From: Pseudidiomarina gelatinasegens
Lineage (GTDB): Bacteria; Pseudomonadota; Gammaproteobacteria; Enterobacterales; Alteromonadaceae
Direction: 5' to 3'
Assembly: GCF_004025325.1 (NCBI RefSeq)
Contig: NZ_RSFE01000001.1
Location: 394,016 to 458,015 of the forward strand
Length of the DNA: 64,000 nt
A model generated the notes under the pieces. That model was not told the DNA's origin, made no database searches, and worked only from the letters and a program-made list of their open reading frames with translations. The number at the start of each line of letters is the position of its first letter. Position 1 is the first letter of the stretch. Below, piece by piece: positions 36,284 to 47,062 of the stretch. The position numbers and the translations under genes are program-made.

Positions 36284-37297
36284 ATGGAACCTATTGATAT
36301 CGTTGGCATTGGCAACGCGCTCGTCGATCAAGAATTTGAAGTAACGGACGAATTTTTGCAGCAGCATCAGATTGAAAAAGGCATGATGACGCTGATTGAA
36401 GATGCTGACCAAGAGCGGCTTATTGAGCTACTGGCAAAACGTGGTGAACTCAAGAAACAATCCGGCGGTGGCTCTGCGGCCAACTCACTGGTAGGGTTTG
36501 CGCAATTTGGCGGAACCGCATTTTATTGCTGCAAAGTAGCCGATGACCAAGCGGGCAAATTTTATTGTGACGATCTCGAGAAAGTTGGGATTACCACCAA
36601 TACCGGCAGCCAAAAGCATGAAGGCAAAACCGGTCGTTGTTTAGTCATGGTCACTCCTGACGCTGAGCGCACCATGCGCACCTATTTAGGTATTACCGCT
36701 GATTTATCGGTAGCCGAACTTGATGAAGACGCTATTGCTCGTGCTCAGTATTTGTATATTGAAGGGTATTTAGTCACATCGCCAATTGCACGTCAGGCAA
36801 TAACCCGCGCCAAAGAAGTCGCGCGTGCCAATGGGACTAAAATTGCGGTTACCTGCTCTGATCCGGCCATGGTGAAGTATTTCCGTGACGGCATTGATGA
36901 AATTTTAGCAGGCGGCGTTGACGTGATGTTCTGTAATGAAGAAGAAGCACGGATCTTAACCGGCACCGATGACGTACAAGAAGCCATGCAACAGTTGCAG
37001 CAGCATGCTGACTTAGTTGCAATTACGCTGGGTAAAGACGGTGCCTTATTGGGCGACGGCGAACGCCAAGTTGTGGTGCCTGGTGTGCCGGTAAAAGCAG
37101 TAGATACCAACGGTGCTGGAGATATGTTTGCCGGCGCCATGATGTATGGCCTAACACGAAACTATTCACTTGCAGCCTGCGGTCTATTAGCCAGCCACGC
37201 AGCAGCAGAGGTTGTATCAAATTTCGGGCCACGCTTAGCGTTAAGCCGGCAGCAACAGTTGTTGATTCGTTTACAGCACGAACCAGAATTTAGTTAA
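36284..37297 (+). CDS. Adenosine kinase (PfkB family)
   Basis: A 337-residue ribokinase-type enzyme. The N-terminal IDIVGIGNALVDQEFEV, the GGGSAANSLVGFAQFGG segment and the C-terminal signature VDTNGAGDMFAGAMMYG are typical of adenosine kinases of this family. The ATG at 36284 has GAGAAAGG upstream. ahcY follows, so it probably phosphorylates the adenosine released by AhcY to AMP, which pulls that reversible reaction forward. The adenosine specificity rests on similarity and context. Confidence 0.85.
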   Translation: MEPIDIVGIGNALVDQEFEVTDEFLQQHQIEKGMMTLIEDADQERLIELLAKRGELKKQSGGGSAANSLVGFAQFGGTAFYCCKVADDQAGKFYCDDLEKVGITTNTGSQKHEGKTGRCLVMVTPDAERTMRTYLGITADLSVAELDEDAIARAQYLYIEGYLVTSPIARQAITRAKEVARANGTKIAVTCSDPAMVKYFRDGIDEILAGGVDVMFCNEEEARILTGTDDVQEAMQQLQQHADLVAITLGKDGALLGDGERQVVVPGVPVKAVDTNGAGDMFAGAMMYGLTRNYSLAACGLLASHAAAEVVSNFGPRLALSRQQQLLIRLQHEPEFS

Positions 37298-37306
37298 CAG
37301 CAGAAC

Positions 37307-37379
37307 CGATAATAGTTATTGGATACTAGATATTAGAAGGCTCCGAAGCATCAGGGCTAATATCCAATAGCTGATATCG
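37307..37379. repeat. Family B palindromic element B3 (adenosine kinase-ahcY gap)
   Basis: CGATAATAGTTATTGG on the left and CCAATAGCTGATATCG on the right, around CCGAAGCATCAG, which is the centre motif in reverse orientation. Confidence 0.8.
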
Positions 37380-37409
37380 AACTGGCTTTTGAATAACAAG
37401 AGGTTTCAC

Positions 37410-38774
37410 ATGCAAGATTACAAAGTCGCAGACATTAACTTGGCCGATTGGGGCCGCAAAGAAATTTCTATCGCTGAATCAGAAATGCCAGCGTTGATGA
37501 CCATTCGCCGCAAATATGCTGACAGCAAGCCTCTGGCCGGCGCACGCATTATTGGTTGTATTCACATGACCATTCAAACCGCTGTGCTTATTGAAACCTT
37601 GATTGAGCTTGGTGCAGAAGTACGCTGGTCGTCATGCAATATCTTCTCAACTCAAGACCACGCAGCGGCGGCAATGGCTGCAGCTGGCGTACCTGTGTTT
37701 GCCTGGAAAGGTGAAACCGAAGAAGAGTATGAGTGGTGTTTGGAACAAACGTGTCGCAAAGACGGCGAGTTGTGGAATGCCAACATGATTTTGGATGACG
37801 GCGGCGATTTAACCCTGTTGATCCACGAAAAATATCCGCAAATGCTGGATAAAGTGCACGGCATTACGGAAGAAACCACCACCGGTGTGCACCGTCTGCT
37901 CGAGATGCTGAAGCACGGCACCTTACGCGTGCCTGCCATTAACGTGAACGATTCTGTAACCAAGTCAAAAAACGACAATAAATACGGTTGCCGTCACTCG
38001 TTGAATGACGCGATTAAGCGTGCAACGGACCACTTATTGTCCGGTAAAAAGGCGCTTGTTGTTGGTTATGGTGACGTGGGTAAAGGTTCTGCAGCCAGCT
38101 TGCGTCAAGAAGGCATGATTGTGAAGATTACCGAAGTAGACCCAATCTGTGCCATGCAAGCCTGTATGGATGGCTATGAAGTGGTGTCACCGTTCAAAAA
38201 TGGTGTGAACACCAACTCTGCTGAAGGCATTAACCGTGATTTACTGCAAAATATCGACCTGATTGTGACCACAACCGGTAACGTGAATGTCTGTGATAAA
38301 TACATGTTGGCGGCATTAAAACCTACCGCGGTTGTCTGTAACATCGGTCACTTCGATAACGAAATTGACACCAAGTTTATGCGCGACAATTGGCGTTGGG
38401 ACGAAGTGAAGCCACAGGTTCACAAGATCTACCGTAGCGATGACGACAACGATTACTTGTTGTTGCTTTCTGAAGGTCGCTTAGTCAACCTTGGCAACGC
38501 AACCGGTCACCCAAGTCGCATTATGGATGGCTCATTTGCGAACCAAGTATTGGCGCAAATGCACTTGTTCGAAGAGAAGTTTGCTGACTTGCCAGCGGCT
38601 GAAAAAACTGCCAAGCTGCGCGTTGAAGTTTTACCGAAGCAGCTTGATGAAGAAGTTGCCCGCTACATGGTGCAAGGCTTTGGTGGCGTAATGACCAAGC
38701 TGACGCAGCAACAAGCGGATTATATTCATGTAGCCGTGGAAGGGCCGTTTAAGTCCGACGACTACCGCTACTAA
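37410..38774 (+). CDS. ahcY: S-adenosylhomocysteine hydrolase
   Basis: NAD-dependent hydrolysis of SAH to homocysteine and adenosine, closing the SAM cycle. The 454-residue product has [48 protein letters not shown], the NAD loop [14 protein letters not shown] and the C-terminal SDDYRY needed for cofactor binding. The ATG at 37410 has AAGAGG upstream. Its presence suggests the SahH route for SAH removal; whether Pfs/LuxS also exist cannot be seen here. Confidence 0.97.
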   Translation: MQDYKVADINLADWGRKEISIAESEMPALMTIRRKYADSKPLAGARIIGCIHMTIQTAVLIETLIELGAEVRWSSCNIFSTQDHAAAAMAAAGVPVFAWKGETEEEYEWCLEQTCRKDGELWNANMILDDGGDLTLLIHEKYPQMLDKVHGITEETTTGVHRLLEMLKHGTLRVPAINVNDSVTKSKNDNKYGCRHSLNDAIKRATDHLLSGKKALVVGYGDVGKGSAASLRQEGMIVKITEVDPICAMQACMDGYEVVSPFKNGVNTNSAEGINRDLLQNIDLIVTTTGNVNVCDKYMLAALKPTAVVCNIGHFDNEIDTKFMRDNWRWDEVKPQVHKIYRSDDDNDYLLLLSEGRLVNLGNATGHPSRIMDGSFANQVLAQMHLFEEKFADLPAAEKTAKLRVEVLPKQLDEEVARYMVQGFGGVMTKLTQQQADYIHVAVEGPFKSDDYRY

Positions 38775-38785
38775 TAATGCAAAAG

Positions 38786-38865
38786 CGATATTAGCACTTG
38801 GATATTAGACATTAGCCCTGATGTTTCGGATTTTTCTAATATCTAATATCTAATATCTAATAACG
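38786..38865. repeat. Family B palindromic element B4 (ahcY-GNAT gap)
   Basis: Left end AAAAGCGATATTAG, centre CTGATGTTTCGG, right arm with three ATCTAAT units ending CTAATAACG. It begins 11 bases after the ahcY stop. Confidence 0.85.
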
Positions 38866-38877
38866 CACTTGGTTTTT

Positions 38878-39435
38878 ATGATTGAATACAAACAAATGAC
38901 GGCCGCCGATTACGCGGCCGTAATTGAATTAGGCAACCGTGTTCACGGCGACAATTACCTGACACCTGAGTCTCTGGCGGATTATGACCAGCGTGGGCGT
39001 GTGGGTGATGTGAACTTGAATTGGTTGGCATTTGCCGACGGTAAACTGGCCGGTATTCGACTGACTTTTGCCCCAGGTAACTGGGACATTGATGGCCATT
39101 GTTGCCCGGCAGAGTGGCCGGTGCCTGCTGAGCAGATTTGTTACTTTAAATGCGTTGCTGTTGACCCTGACGTGCGTGGTGGCGGTATTGGCCGTGGCTT
39201 GTTAGAACGCTCGATTGCTGAAGCTAAGAAGCTTGGCTGTCAGGCGGGATTGGCGCACATTTGGATGCAAAGCCCAGACAATGCAGCGTTCGAATACTTC
39301 ACCCGCTGTGGCGGTGAGCTAATTCGTGAACATGACAAGCGCTGGTATGATTTATCCATCAACGATGGTTACCACTGTCCGGTCTGTGATGGCGTTTGCC
39401 ACTGCACGGCTGGCGAGATGATTTTGAAATTCTAA
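38878..39435 (+). CDS. GNAT acetyltransferase with cysteine-rich tail
   Basis: A 185-residue GNAT protein: the acetyl-CoA loop is VRGGGIGRGLLERSIAEAKK and the core includes ICYFKCVAVDPD and FEYFTRCGGELIREHDKRWY. The tail YHCPVCDGVCHCTAGEMI (about 163-180) has four clustered cysteines in a CxxC-CxC pattern that could bind zinc. The substrate is unknown. The ATG at 38878 is preferred to an upstream TTG. A FAD-dependent amine oxidase-like gene follows after 30 bases, so both may act on an amine or amino acid. Confidence 0.78.
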   Translation: MIEYKQMTAADYAAVIELGNRVHGDNYLTPESLADYDQRGRVGDVNLNWLAFADGKLAGIRLTFAPGNWDIDGHCCPAEWPVPAEQICYFKCVAVDPDVRGGGIGRGLLERSIAEAKKLGCQAGLAHIWMQSPDNAAFEYFTRCGGELIREHDKRWYDLSINDGYHCPVCDGVCHCTAGEMILKF

Positions 39436-39465
39436 GCAGCACGAAGTTACCTTTGGAGGCCTGGC

Positions 39466-40797
39466 ATGTACGACCCACTTCACGACCGCAGCCCAGGCCC
39501 TAATCAGCCTTACCCCACCAGTTATTGGCACGCCCACAGCGCGCCACAATGGCCAGACTGCCCTACTGCCTTACCCGAACACGCCGATGTTGTTGTTATT
39601 GGTGCGGGCTACACCGGATTAAACGCCGCGCTTGAGCTGGCTGAAGCTTATCAACAAAAGGTGGTTGTGGTTGAGGCGAATCAACTCGGCTGGGGCTGCT
39701 CAAGCCGTAATGCGGGGTTCGCCATGCCAGGTACCGGAAGGCTTGGTTATTCAGCATGGAAAAAGCGCTGCGGTGAATCCGTTGCACAAGGTATTCAAGC
39801 TGAATATCAACAAGCTTTTGCGCGCTTAGAGCGGCACTTAAGTGCGTGCCCAGAACAACTGCAGGTGCAACGCGGCGGCTACTTAAAGATTGCCCACCGC
39901 CAGCGCGCTGTGGCTGAATTAAACCAGCAATACCACGCGCTATGCCAGTACGAACCCGACACACGCTGGCTGGATCGCGATGCCATTCAGGCGCGCGTGA
40001 AAAGCCCGCAAGCCTTCGCTGCAATTCATTTTCCGCAGAGCTTCGGTGTAAACCCATTGTTGCTGTTAGCGAGTGTTGCACGTCAGGCTGCTCAAGCCGG
40101 CGCGACTTTAGTTGAGCATGCACCGGTGCAAAATTGGCAGACACTCGCAAATGGCATGCATCAGCTCACCACCGCCAAAGGTGTGATTCAAGCAAAGAAA
40201 GTGATTATCGCCACCAATGGCTATACACCGAATCACTTGCACCCCAGTATTCATGGCCGCAGCTTGCCAGTGCTCTCGAGTGTGTTGGTTACGCGTAAAT
40301 TGACGGAAGCAGAGCGCACTGCCATTGGTGTGCAACCGCATGAGCTGGTTATGGATACCCGCACACTCAAATATTATTTTCGGTTACTCCCTGACGGCCG
40401 CATGTTATTCGGAGGGCGCGGCGCCATTCGAGGGCGTGATGCGGAAAAACCGCGCTATACCAAACATCTGTTGGCTGCCATGGCACAAACGTTTCCAGCG
40501 CTAACTGCGCTCAGCCAAGAAGCACCAGCGTACAGTTGGAGTGGCTGGGTAGCCGTTGCATTAGATGATTATCCACGTATATACAGTCCAGCTGAGGGTG
40601 TTTATACCAGTATGGGATATTGCGGTGCAGGTGTGACTTTTACACAGTTAGCTGGCCAGCGCGTTGCGCAACTGGCCATGGGTGAGAAAATGCCCGATTT
40701 ACCGTTTTATCAGTCGCAGTTACCAAAGTTTCCACTGCCGCAGCTGAGGCGCCTTGGTCAGTGGCTGTACTATCAAATAAACAGCGTTATTCGTTGA
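39466..40797 (+). CDS. FAD-dependent oxidoreductase (DAO superfamily, PuuB-like)
   Basis: A 443-residue protein with an N-terminal FAD loop VVIGAGYTGLNAALELAEAY and the following SSRNAGFAMPGTG, typical of gamma-glutamylputrescine oxidase-like enzymes. The C-terminal part has SWSGWVAVALDD-like features (YSWSGWVAVALDDYPR) and YCGAGVTFTQLAGQ. It probably oxidises a secondary or primary amine; no other put genes are nearby. GGAGG lies 7 bases before the ATG. The last residues S-V-I-R and the TGA come from a family A element. Confidence 0.85.
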   Translation: MYDPLHDRSPGPNQPYPTSYWHAHSAPQWPDCPTALPEHADVVVIGAGYTGLNAALELAEAYQQKVVVVEANQLGWGCSSRNAGFAMPGTGRLGYSAWKKRCGESVAQGIQAEYQQAFARLERHLSACPEQLQVQRGGYLKIAHRQRAVAELNQQYHALCQYEPDTRWLDRDAIQARVKSPQAFAAIHFPQSFGVNPLLLLASVARQAAQAGATLVEHAPVQNWQTLANGMHQLTTAKGVIQAKKVIIATNGYTPNHLHPSIHGRSLPVLSSVLVTRKLTEAERTAIGVQPHELVMDTRTLKYYFRLLPDGRMLFGGRGAIRGRDAEKPRYTKHLLAAMAQTFPALTALSQEAPAYSWSGWVAVALDDYPRIYSPAEGVYTSMGYCGAGVTFTQLAGQRVAQLAMGEKMPDLPFYQSQLPKFPLPQLRRLGQWLYYQINSVIR

Positions 40798-40900
40798 TCG
40801 TGCGTTCGCTTTGCTCACTGTTCGTCCGTGCTTCGCACTATTCGAATAGCGAAGCGGACGAATAGCGCAGCGGACGAACAGCGAAGCAATCGAATAACGC
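40784..40900. repeat. Family A palindromic element A8
   Basis: Perfect terminal inverted repeats GCGTTATTCG and CGAATAACGC. The inside pairs TCGTCCGTGCTTCGC-type units with GCGAAGCGGACGA. It fills the gap between two convergent genes and holds the stop of the upstream one. Confidence 0.9.
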
Positions 40901-40907
40901 TCTTGCT

Positions 40908-42068
40908 CTACAATCCGAAGACCACTTTCTCGCTGGCGAGCATCCGTCCGATATAGCGAATAATCAACAAGCTTAAAATCGCTGTTACGCCTGCACTAAT
41001 GAAAATGGGCAGCCACTGCAAACTGTCGCCCTTTATAATGTCCAATAGCGCTTGATGCTGACCAGTTAATGGTAAGTAATAGAGTATTGGATTTTTAAGA
41101 CGCGCGAACTCCACGCCGAATACCGCTAACATTGGCAGCATCAGCAAAAACGAAATATAGGTTTGCGCTTCTTTAAAGCTTTTGGCGCGGAAGCTGACAA
41201 ATAACTGTAATGCGGTCGCAAACAAAGCAAGCGGTGCCAGCATTAAGACAATTAACAACATCATGGTCCAGTCCAGCGTCAAACTGATACCAATATTATG
41301 CAGCGGTAAAAAGCGGAAGATAATTGGAATTAACACCACGCTGAGTACCCCACCAAACATCGCAAAACAACTCGCGGCAAGAGCCTTTCCCAACACCAAT
41401 TGATGCGAACTTAGCGGTTGCGATAATAACAATTCGAGTGAATTTCGTTCGCGTTCACCGGCACTGATATCAATGGCCACGTTCATGCCCGAGAAGAACA
41501 CTGAGAGCAGAATGAAAATGAGTACGCTGCCCATTAATATAGCCGAACGCGAGCCTTTGGTTGCGGTGTCATGCTTGACCAGTTCAATAGGCTGAACCAC
41601 GCGTGGATCGAGGCCGCGCATTTGCATGCGAATAAAGGCTATTTGATTGCTATAACCTTCAATGGCACGTTCGATGCGTCGCAAGTCTCCGGTCTGCTTG
41701 GTGGCACTGAAGTCTGCCGTTAAGGTAACTGGTGCTGGTTTGGCGAGTGCGATATCTTCGGCCCAACTCTCACCAATCGCTAGTACGATGGGTTGACGCC
41801 CAGCAGGCCAAGGTTTATCGCGCTCCACAATCCCATTACTGTTTAAATGCTCAACCAAAGCAGGTGCATGTTCCGCACCGGTGATGTCTATCTCGACGTC
41901 GCTGGGATCAGTCAATTGGCTGATCATGACGTAAAACGCCACAGCCATCAGCAATGGACCAAAAAATGCATAGGACATAGCCGCCATAACGGAGCGCTTG
42001 TCACGAATCGCATCACGAAGCTCTTTTCGCCAAACAATCCGGATTGGATTGCGAACTAAATTACTCAT
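40908..42068 (-). CDS. ABC-2 type permease (NatB-like)
   Basis: A 386-residue membrane protein. TM1 near the N-terminus (AAMSYAFFGPLLMAVAFYVM) is followed by a large extracytoplasmic domain (about 50-175) and five TM segments in the C-terminal half (ILMGSVLIFILLSVFFSGMN onward). IDISAGERERNSLELLLSQP is the typical ABC-2 coupling region. This is the NatB/ABC-2 exporter type. It overlaps its ATPase by 4 bases. The substrate is unknown; NatAB exports sodium in Bacillus. Confidence 0.88.
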   Translation of the reverse strand: MSNLVRNPIRIVWRKELRDAIRDKRSVMAAMSYAFFGPLLMAVAFYVMISQLTDPSDVEIDITGAEHAPALVEHLNSNGIVERDKPWPAGRQPIVLAIGESWAEDIALAKPAPVTLTADFSATKQTGDLRRIERAIEGYSNQIAFIRMQMRGLDPRVVQPIELVKHDTATKGSRSAILMGSVLIFILLSVFFSGMNVAIDISAGERERNSLELLLSQPLSSHQLVLGKALAASCFAMFGGVLSVVLIPIIFRFLPLHNIGISLTLDWTMMLLIVLMLAPLALFATALQLFVSFRAKSFKEAQTYISFLLMLPMLAVFGVEFARLKNPILYYLPLTGQHQALLDIIKGDSLQWLPIFISAGVTAILSLLIIRYIGRMLASEKVVFGL

Positions 42069-42799
42069 GCTGCGATACCCTCATCTGTTCCTATGATTTT
42101 CACAAACGCTTCTTCCAATGCGGTTTCGCCGGTTTGCGCACAAAGTTCTTCGGTGGTGCCTTGCGCTGCGACTTTCCCCTTCGCGACGACAACAACCTGG
42201 TCGCACAATGCGGCAACTTCTTGCATGACGTGACTCGAAAATAGAATACTGGTGCCTTGCCCGCGCAGTTCGCGCAGTAGTTCGCGTAAAATACGCGTGC
42301 TCATCACATCCAGCCCGCGGCTTGGCTCATCAAGAATCAAATGTTTAGGGCTATGTACAATGGCCTGCGCTAAAGCAACCTTCATCCGTTGCCCTTGCGA
42401 AAAGCCTGTTGCCTTGCGGTCGGCAATGGCTAACATGTCGAGACGTTCTAGCGCTTGCTGCACCGCAGCTTCGCCGGCTTGCTTTTCTAAACCATGCAAA
42501 GCGGCAAAATAAGCCACTTGCTCACGCGCTGTCAGGCGCTCATATAAACCAAATTTATCCGGGAAAATACCGATATTGCGACGCGCTTCCAGCGGCTGTT
42601 TACTGGCATCAATGCCGTCGATCAGTGCATGACCGCTGTCTGCCTTTAACAGCCCATAAATAGTGCGTAGGCAGGTTGTTTTACCGGCTCCATTAGGGCC
42701 CAGCAGACCCGTTATTTGCCCTTCGGGTGCTGTAAACGTCAAACCATCGAGAGCCACTACTTCGCCAAATTGTTTGCGTAGTCCAGTTACTTCAATCAT
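42065..42799 (-). CDS. ABC transporter ATP-binding protein (NatA-like)
   Basis: A 244-residue ATPase with Walker A GLLGPNGAGKTTCLRTIYGL, signature GFSQGQRMKVALAQAI (SQGQ in place of SGGQ), Walker B HLILDEPSRGLDVMST and the H loop SSHVMQEV. The permease gene overlaps it. It belongs to the ABC-2 (NatA/CcmA-like) type. It lies 9 bases downstream of the secreted hydrolase gene, so the three genes may form one transcript. Confidence 0.92.
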   Translation of the reverse strand: MIEVTGLRKQFGEVVALDGLTFTAPEGQITGLLGPNGAGKTTCLRTIYGLLKADSGHALIDGIDASKQPLEARRNIGIFPDKFGLYERLTAREQVAYFAALHGLEKQAGEAAVQQALERLDMLAIADRKATGFSQGQRMKVALAQAIVHSPKHLILDEPSRGLDVMSTRILRELLRELRGQGTSILFSSHVMQEVAALCDQVVVVAKGKVAAQGTTEELCAQTGETALEEAFVKIIGTDEGIAA

Positions 42800-42808
42800 C
42801 GCGGCCTC

Positions 42809-44281
42809 CTATAGTCCTTTACCGTTTGCATTCAACACGAAAGGTGCAGGCTTTTGATTTTTTAAGCAGCTGTCATCCAGTACCTGCGCATCGAGCGTTT
42901 CGATAAATTGCCCCGCAAGCTTATTGGCACAGGTATGGCCGGCAATGGTATGTGAGCCATTTGGCGCAATTAAATGCCGACTGTTGCTTAACGATTGTGC
43001 TGCAAGAGCACCCCATGTTGGCGGGGTAACTGGATCAAGGCGACCTGACAACAGCAGTGTCGGAATGTCGCTGTAAACAGGTTCGAACCACGCTTCAGGG
43101 CGCGGTGCTTGTGGCCATACGGAACACATTTCAATAAAGGCATCGGCTGTGCGACTGCCGATAAAGCTGTTGTTGCCGTCTTCGGCCAGCAGCCGTTCGG
43201 TTGCTCGCGGAAGGTCTTCACTACACAGTACCGACAGGGTCAACCCCATGTACATTTCAGATTGCGACATTGCGCTGCCTAGCAATCCCACCAAAGGCGT
43301 GTAGTTACCTAGCCCAGTTTGCTGAATTACGTACGGCAACATTTGTCGTGTCGTTGGGTGGTATAGCCCAACACGCATTACCGACGTAAACCGTCCAGCC
43401 GTAATCAGAATTTCGGTCGCTTCGTTGCTGAGCGGATCGGCCACAGTTAGCGGCACTGGCTGGCTTTCAAGTGAAGCCAGGGTGTTGGCGTAGGTTTGTT
43501 CTAAATTAGGAAATGTTGCGGTGCAGGCTTTAGATTCCGCACATTGCTCAAGTAACAGTTCAAACGATTGTGCGCCATGGCGACCAAATGGCCCAACCAC
43601 GACTTCTGGCGGTGCAACCGCATCTAATACCGCTGCACGCACTGAGTTAGGTGCTTCACGCATGTACACCAAGCCAGCTCGCGTACCGTAAGAACCGCCA
43701 TATAAATTAACTTGGCTGTAGCCTAAATGTTCACGAACTGCTTCAAAGTCGCGAATTGCATTCACGGTGTGATACTGAGTTAAATCTTCTTCGCTAAACT
43801 GTGCAAGACACTCGCCAGCAATACGATCCAGCTGTATGTCATCATCGGCTTTAACAAGCTCATCGACATGGCTCAATTCGCAACCTAAGGGGTTCGATTT
43901 ACCAGTGCCGCGCTGATCGATTAACAGGATGTCACGCTGCTTACGAACATCACTGAACATACGATTGATCATTGCCGCCAACTCAGTTGCTGCCTGGCCT
44001 GGCCCGCCTGCTAAGATAAGCAGCGGATCAGCTTTTTTACTCTCGCTAACCGCAGGTAGCACAGCGTAATTAATGGTAATTTGACGACCTTCCGGCTGGT
44101 CGTAGTTTTCAGGAACCGCAAGCTCGCCACAAAGAACCTGCTCGCTGATATTCTTTAAATAACATGAAGCTAATGGCGCTTGTGATGCATTTGTTGCTGC
44201 TGTTTCATCAGCATTTGCGACATTGATGCTGGCTAACGAAGCCAACAGTGTTCCTATTACAGATATTCCCTTAATTCCCAT
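42809..44281 (-). CDS. Exported alpha/beta hydrolase, tripeptidyl aminopeptidase-like
   Basis: A 490-residue S33-type hydrolase with a signal peptide (MGIKGISVIGTLLASLASIN, cleavage near VANADE). The oxyanion and nucleophile regions are LILAGGPGQAA, LLIDQRGTGKSNPLGC and VNLYGGSYGTRAGLVYMREA (Ser in GGSYG). A C-terminal TAP-like domain contains LLLSGRLDPVTPP (Asp) and PNGSHTIAG (His). It probably removes residues from peptide N-termini in the periplasm. Cysteines near the C-terminus suggest disulfides. Confidence 0.9.
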   Translation of the reverse strand: MGIKGISVIGTLLASLASINVANADETAATNASQAPLASCYLKNISEQVLCGELAVPENYDQPEGRQITINYAVLPAVSESKKADPLLILAGGPGQAATELAAMINRMFSDVRKQRDILLIDQRGTGKSNPLGCELSHVDELVKADDDIQLDRIAGECLAQFSEEDLTQYHTVNAIRDFEAVREHLGYSQVNLYGGSYGTRAGLVYMREAPNSVRAAVLDAVAPPEVVVGPFGRHGAQSFELLLEQCAESKACTATFPNLEQTYANTLASLESQPVPLTVADPLSNEATEILITAGRFTSVMRVGLYHPTTRQMLPYVIQQTGLGNYTPLVGLLGSAMSQSEMYMGLTLSVLCSEDLPRATERLLAEDGNNSFIGSRTADAFIEMCSVWPQAPRPEAWFEPVYSDIPTLLLSGRLDPVTPPTWGALAAQSLSNSRHLIAPNGSHTIAGHTCANKLAGQFIETLDAQVLDDSCLKNQKPAPFVLNANGKGL

Positions 44282-44372
44282 GATTTGTTATCCAGTTGTA
44301 ACAATTGCGGTTAGTTTAGCGCGCGAGGTTATGCAAAGGAAAGCAACAAACTGTAAATGTTTATTTTTTTGG

Positions 44373-44822
44373 CTATTGTTGTGGCGCTGTGCTTTCAAAG
44401 CGCTCACGCAACACCGAGTTTATCGGATGATTATAAGGAAGTTTCTGAGCCCAGCTTAAATCACCTGCTTGTTGCAGGTCAGCATGCAGTACGCTATGGA
44501 CAATGAACAGGCCAATCTCAGTTGAGCCATGTCGCTCAGCAAATTGAATCATAGTTTCGCCATTACAGCGAATGCGGGGATAGATATCACGAATACGAAG
44601 ACGATGCTCGCGAAGCTTATTACGAAATGCGTTGGAATCATTGGTCAACACATGGCTACAAAACAGCAAGGCCAAATCGTCACCAAATGAGTTCATACTC
44701 ACTTGAGCGGACGCTGGGCTGTTAAATACCCCGATTAATACGCATGATAATGTGAGCAACCGCAGTCGACTCGCTGAACCAACCATAACTAAACATCGCT
44801 TTATTTTTATTATGTCTAGCAT
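44373..44822 (-). CDS. Exported protein, possibly DUF3718-like
   Basis: A 149-residue frame (or 137 from the ATG at 44786). A signal peptide LLTLSCVLIGVFNSPASAQ is clear. The mature part has CSHVLTNDSNAFRNKLREHR and IYPRIRCNGETMIQFAERHG. Two cysteines could pair. The IRCNG block recalls DUF3718 proteins of Vibrio and Shewanella, but I am not sure. No strong binding site decides the start. Function unknown. Confidence 0.65.
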   Translation of the reverse strand: MLDIIKIKRCLVMVGSASRLRLLTLSCVLIGVFNSPASAQVSMNSFGDDLALLFCSHVLTNDSNAFRNKLREHRLRIRDIYPRIRCNGETMIQFAERHGSTEIGLFIVHSVLHADLQQAGDLSWAQKLPYNHPINSVLRERFESTAPQQ

Positions 44823-44918
44823 GGTAAACAGCTGTTAATGCGTGCGCAACGGAATAATTTGTTAATTATATTCCGTTTTTAACAGGTTATTTACACTTTA
44901 AAGGGGTTACAAACAGGT

Positions 44919-45416
44919 TCAAAGACGACGGTAAACTTCTGTTACAAATGCATACGGGTTGTTGGAATCAGCAGGATGCTCGACGGACTCGATCAATTCC
45001 CATTCAGCGGCAGCCTGGTAGTCAGGAAAAAACGTGTCGCCTTCAGTTTCGAGTTGAATTTGAGTTAAGTACAAACGGTCGGCATGAGGGAGAAACTCGG
45101 CGTAAACATGCCCGCCACCAATCACCATCAATTCATCGGTGTGACCCGCTTCGCGAACCGCTAATTGTGGGCTGTTCACCCAAATAACACCCTGCTCGTC
45201 GGTGTAAGGTTGCTGGTGCTTGCGGCTAAGAACAATATTAGTGCGCCCAGGTAACGGCCGCCCAATAGATTCATAGGTTGTGCGCCCCATAACCACCGGC
45301 TTACCAAGGGTAACCCGTTTGAAATGTTGCAGCTCGGCAGGAAGGTGCCATGGCATTTTGCCGTCTTTACCGATAACGCGATTCGCAGCCATCGCCGCCA
45401 CCAAAGCAATATGCAT
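44919..45416 (-). CDS. folA: Dihydrofolate reductase
   Basis: NADPH-dependent reduction of dihydrofolate, needed after ThyA. The product has 165 residues. MHIALVAAMAANRVIGKDGK, MPWHLPAELQHFKRVTLGKP, VVMGRTTYESIGRPLPGR and LMVIGGGHVYAEFLP are typical chromosomal DHFR blocks. AGGAGG lies close upstream of the ATG. A family B element follows on the upstream side toward obgE. Confidence 0.97.
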   Translation of the reverse strand: MHIALVAAMAANRVIGKDGKMPWHLPAELQHFKRVTLGKPVVMGRTTYESIGRPLPGRTNIVLSRKHQQPYTDEQGVIWVNSPQLAVREAGHTDELMVIGGGHVYAEFLPHADRLYLTQIQLETEGDTFFPDYQAAAEWELIESVEHPADSNNPYAFVTEVYRRL

Positions 45417-45438
45417 CTAACCTCCTTGAATACAAAAA

Positions 45439-45519
45439 CGATATTAGCTGTTGGATATTAGATATTAGCCAAACATAAATACTCGGCACATCCGTTCTAA
45501 TATCTAATAACTAATATCG
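45439..45519. repeat. Family B palindromic element B5 (obgE-folA gap)
   Basis: Left end AAAAACGATATTAG, heptads, reversed centre (AATACTCGGCACATCCG), right arm ending CTAATATCGAATTTGC. It ends 12 bases before the obgE stop. Confidence 0.85.
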
Positions 45520-45531
45520 AATTTGCTTTTT

Positions 45532-46776
<1,245 letters not shown>

Positions 46777-46786
46777 CTAACTGAAA

Positions 46787-47044
46787 TTATTCAGTAACGA
46801 TGCTAACGTATTTGCGGTTTTTAGGACCTTTCTCCGCAAAAGAAACTTTACCGTCGCTAAGCGCGAACAAAGTGTGGTCACGACCAATACCAACGTTATC
46901 ACCAGCGTGGAACTTGGTACCACGTTGACGAACGATGATGCTACCAGCTAATACTGATTCGCCACCGAAACGTTTTACACCCAGACGTTTACTTTCTGAG
47001 TCACGACCGTTACGAGTTGAGCCTGCGGCTTTTTTATGTGCCAT
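46787..47044 (-). CDS. rpmA: 50S ribosomal protein L27
   Basis: An 85-residue L27. [20 protein letters not shown] at the start and [20 protein letters not shown] are family hallmarks. Its N-terminus reaches the peptidyl transferase centre. It lies 18 bases after rplU with GGAG upstream. Confidence 0.98.
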   Translation of the reverse strand: MAHKKAAGSTRNGRDSESKRLGVKRFGGESVLAGSIIVRQRGTKFHAGDNVGIGRDHTLFALSDGKVSFAEKGPKNRKYVSIVTE

Positions 47045-47062
47045 GTGTCGTTACTCCTTCAA

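Noticed and set aside
37298..37409. SAH riboswitch before ahcY
   Set aside because: The gap is nearly filled by element B3; I could not identify the conserved loops of an SAH riboswitch.
41847..42059. Plus-strand frame opposite the ABC permease start
   Set aside because: Shadow; no binding site and no recognisable motif.
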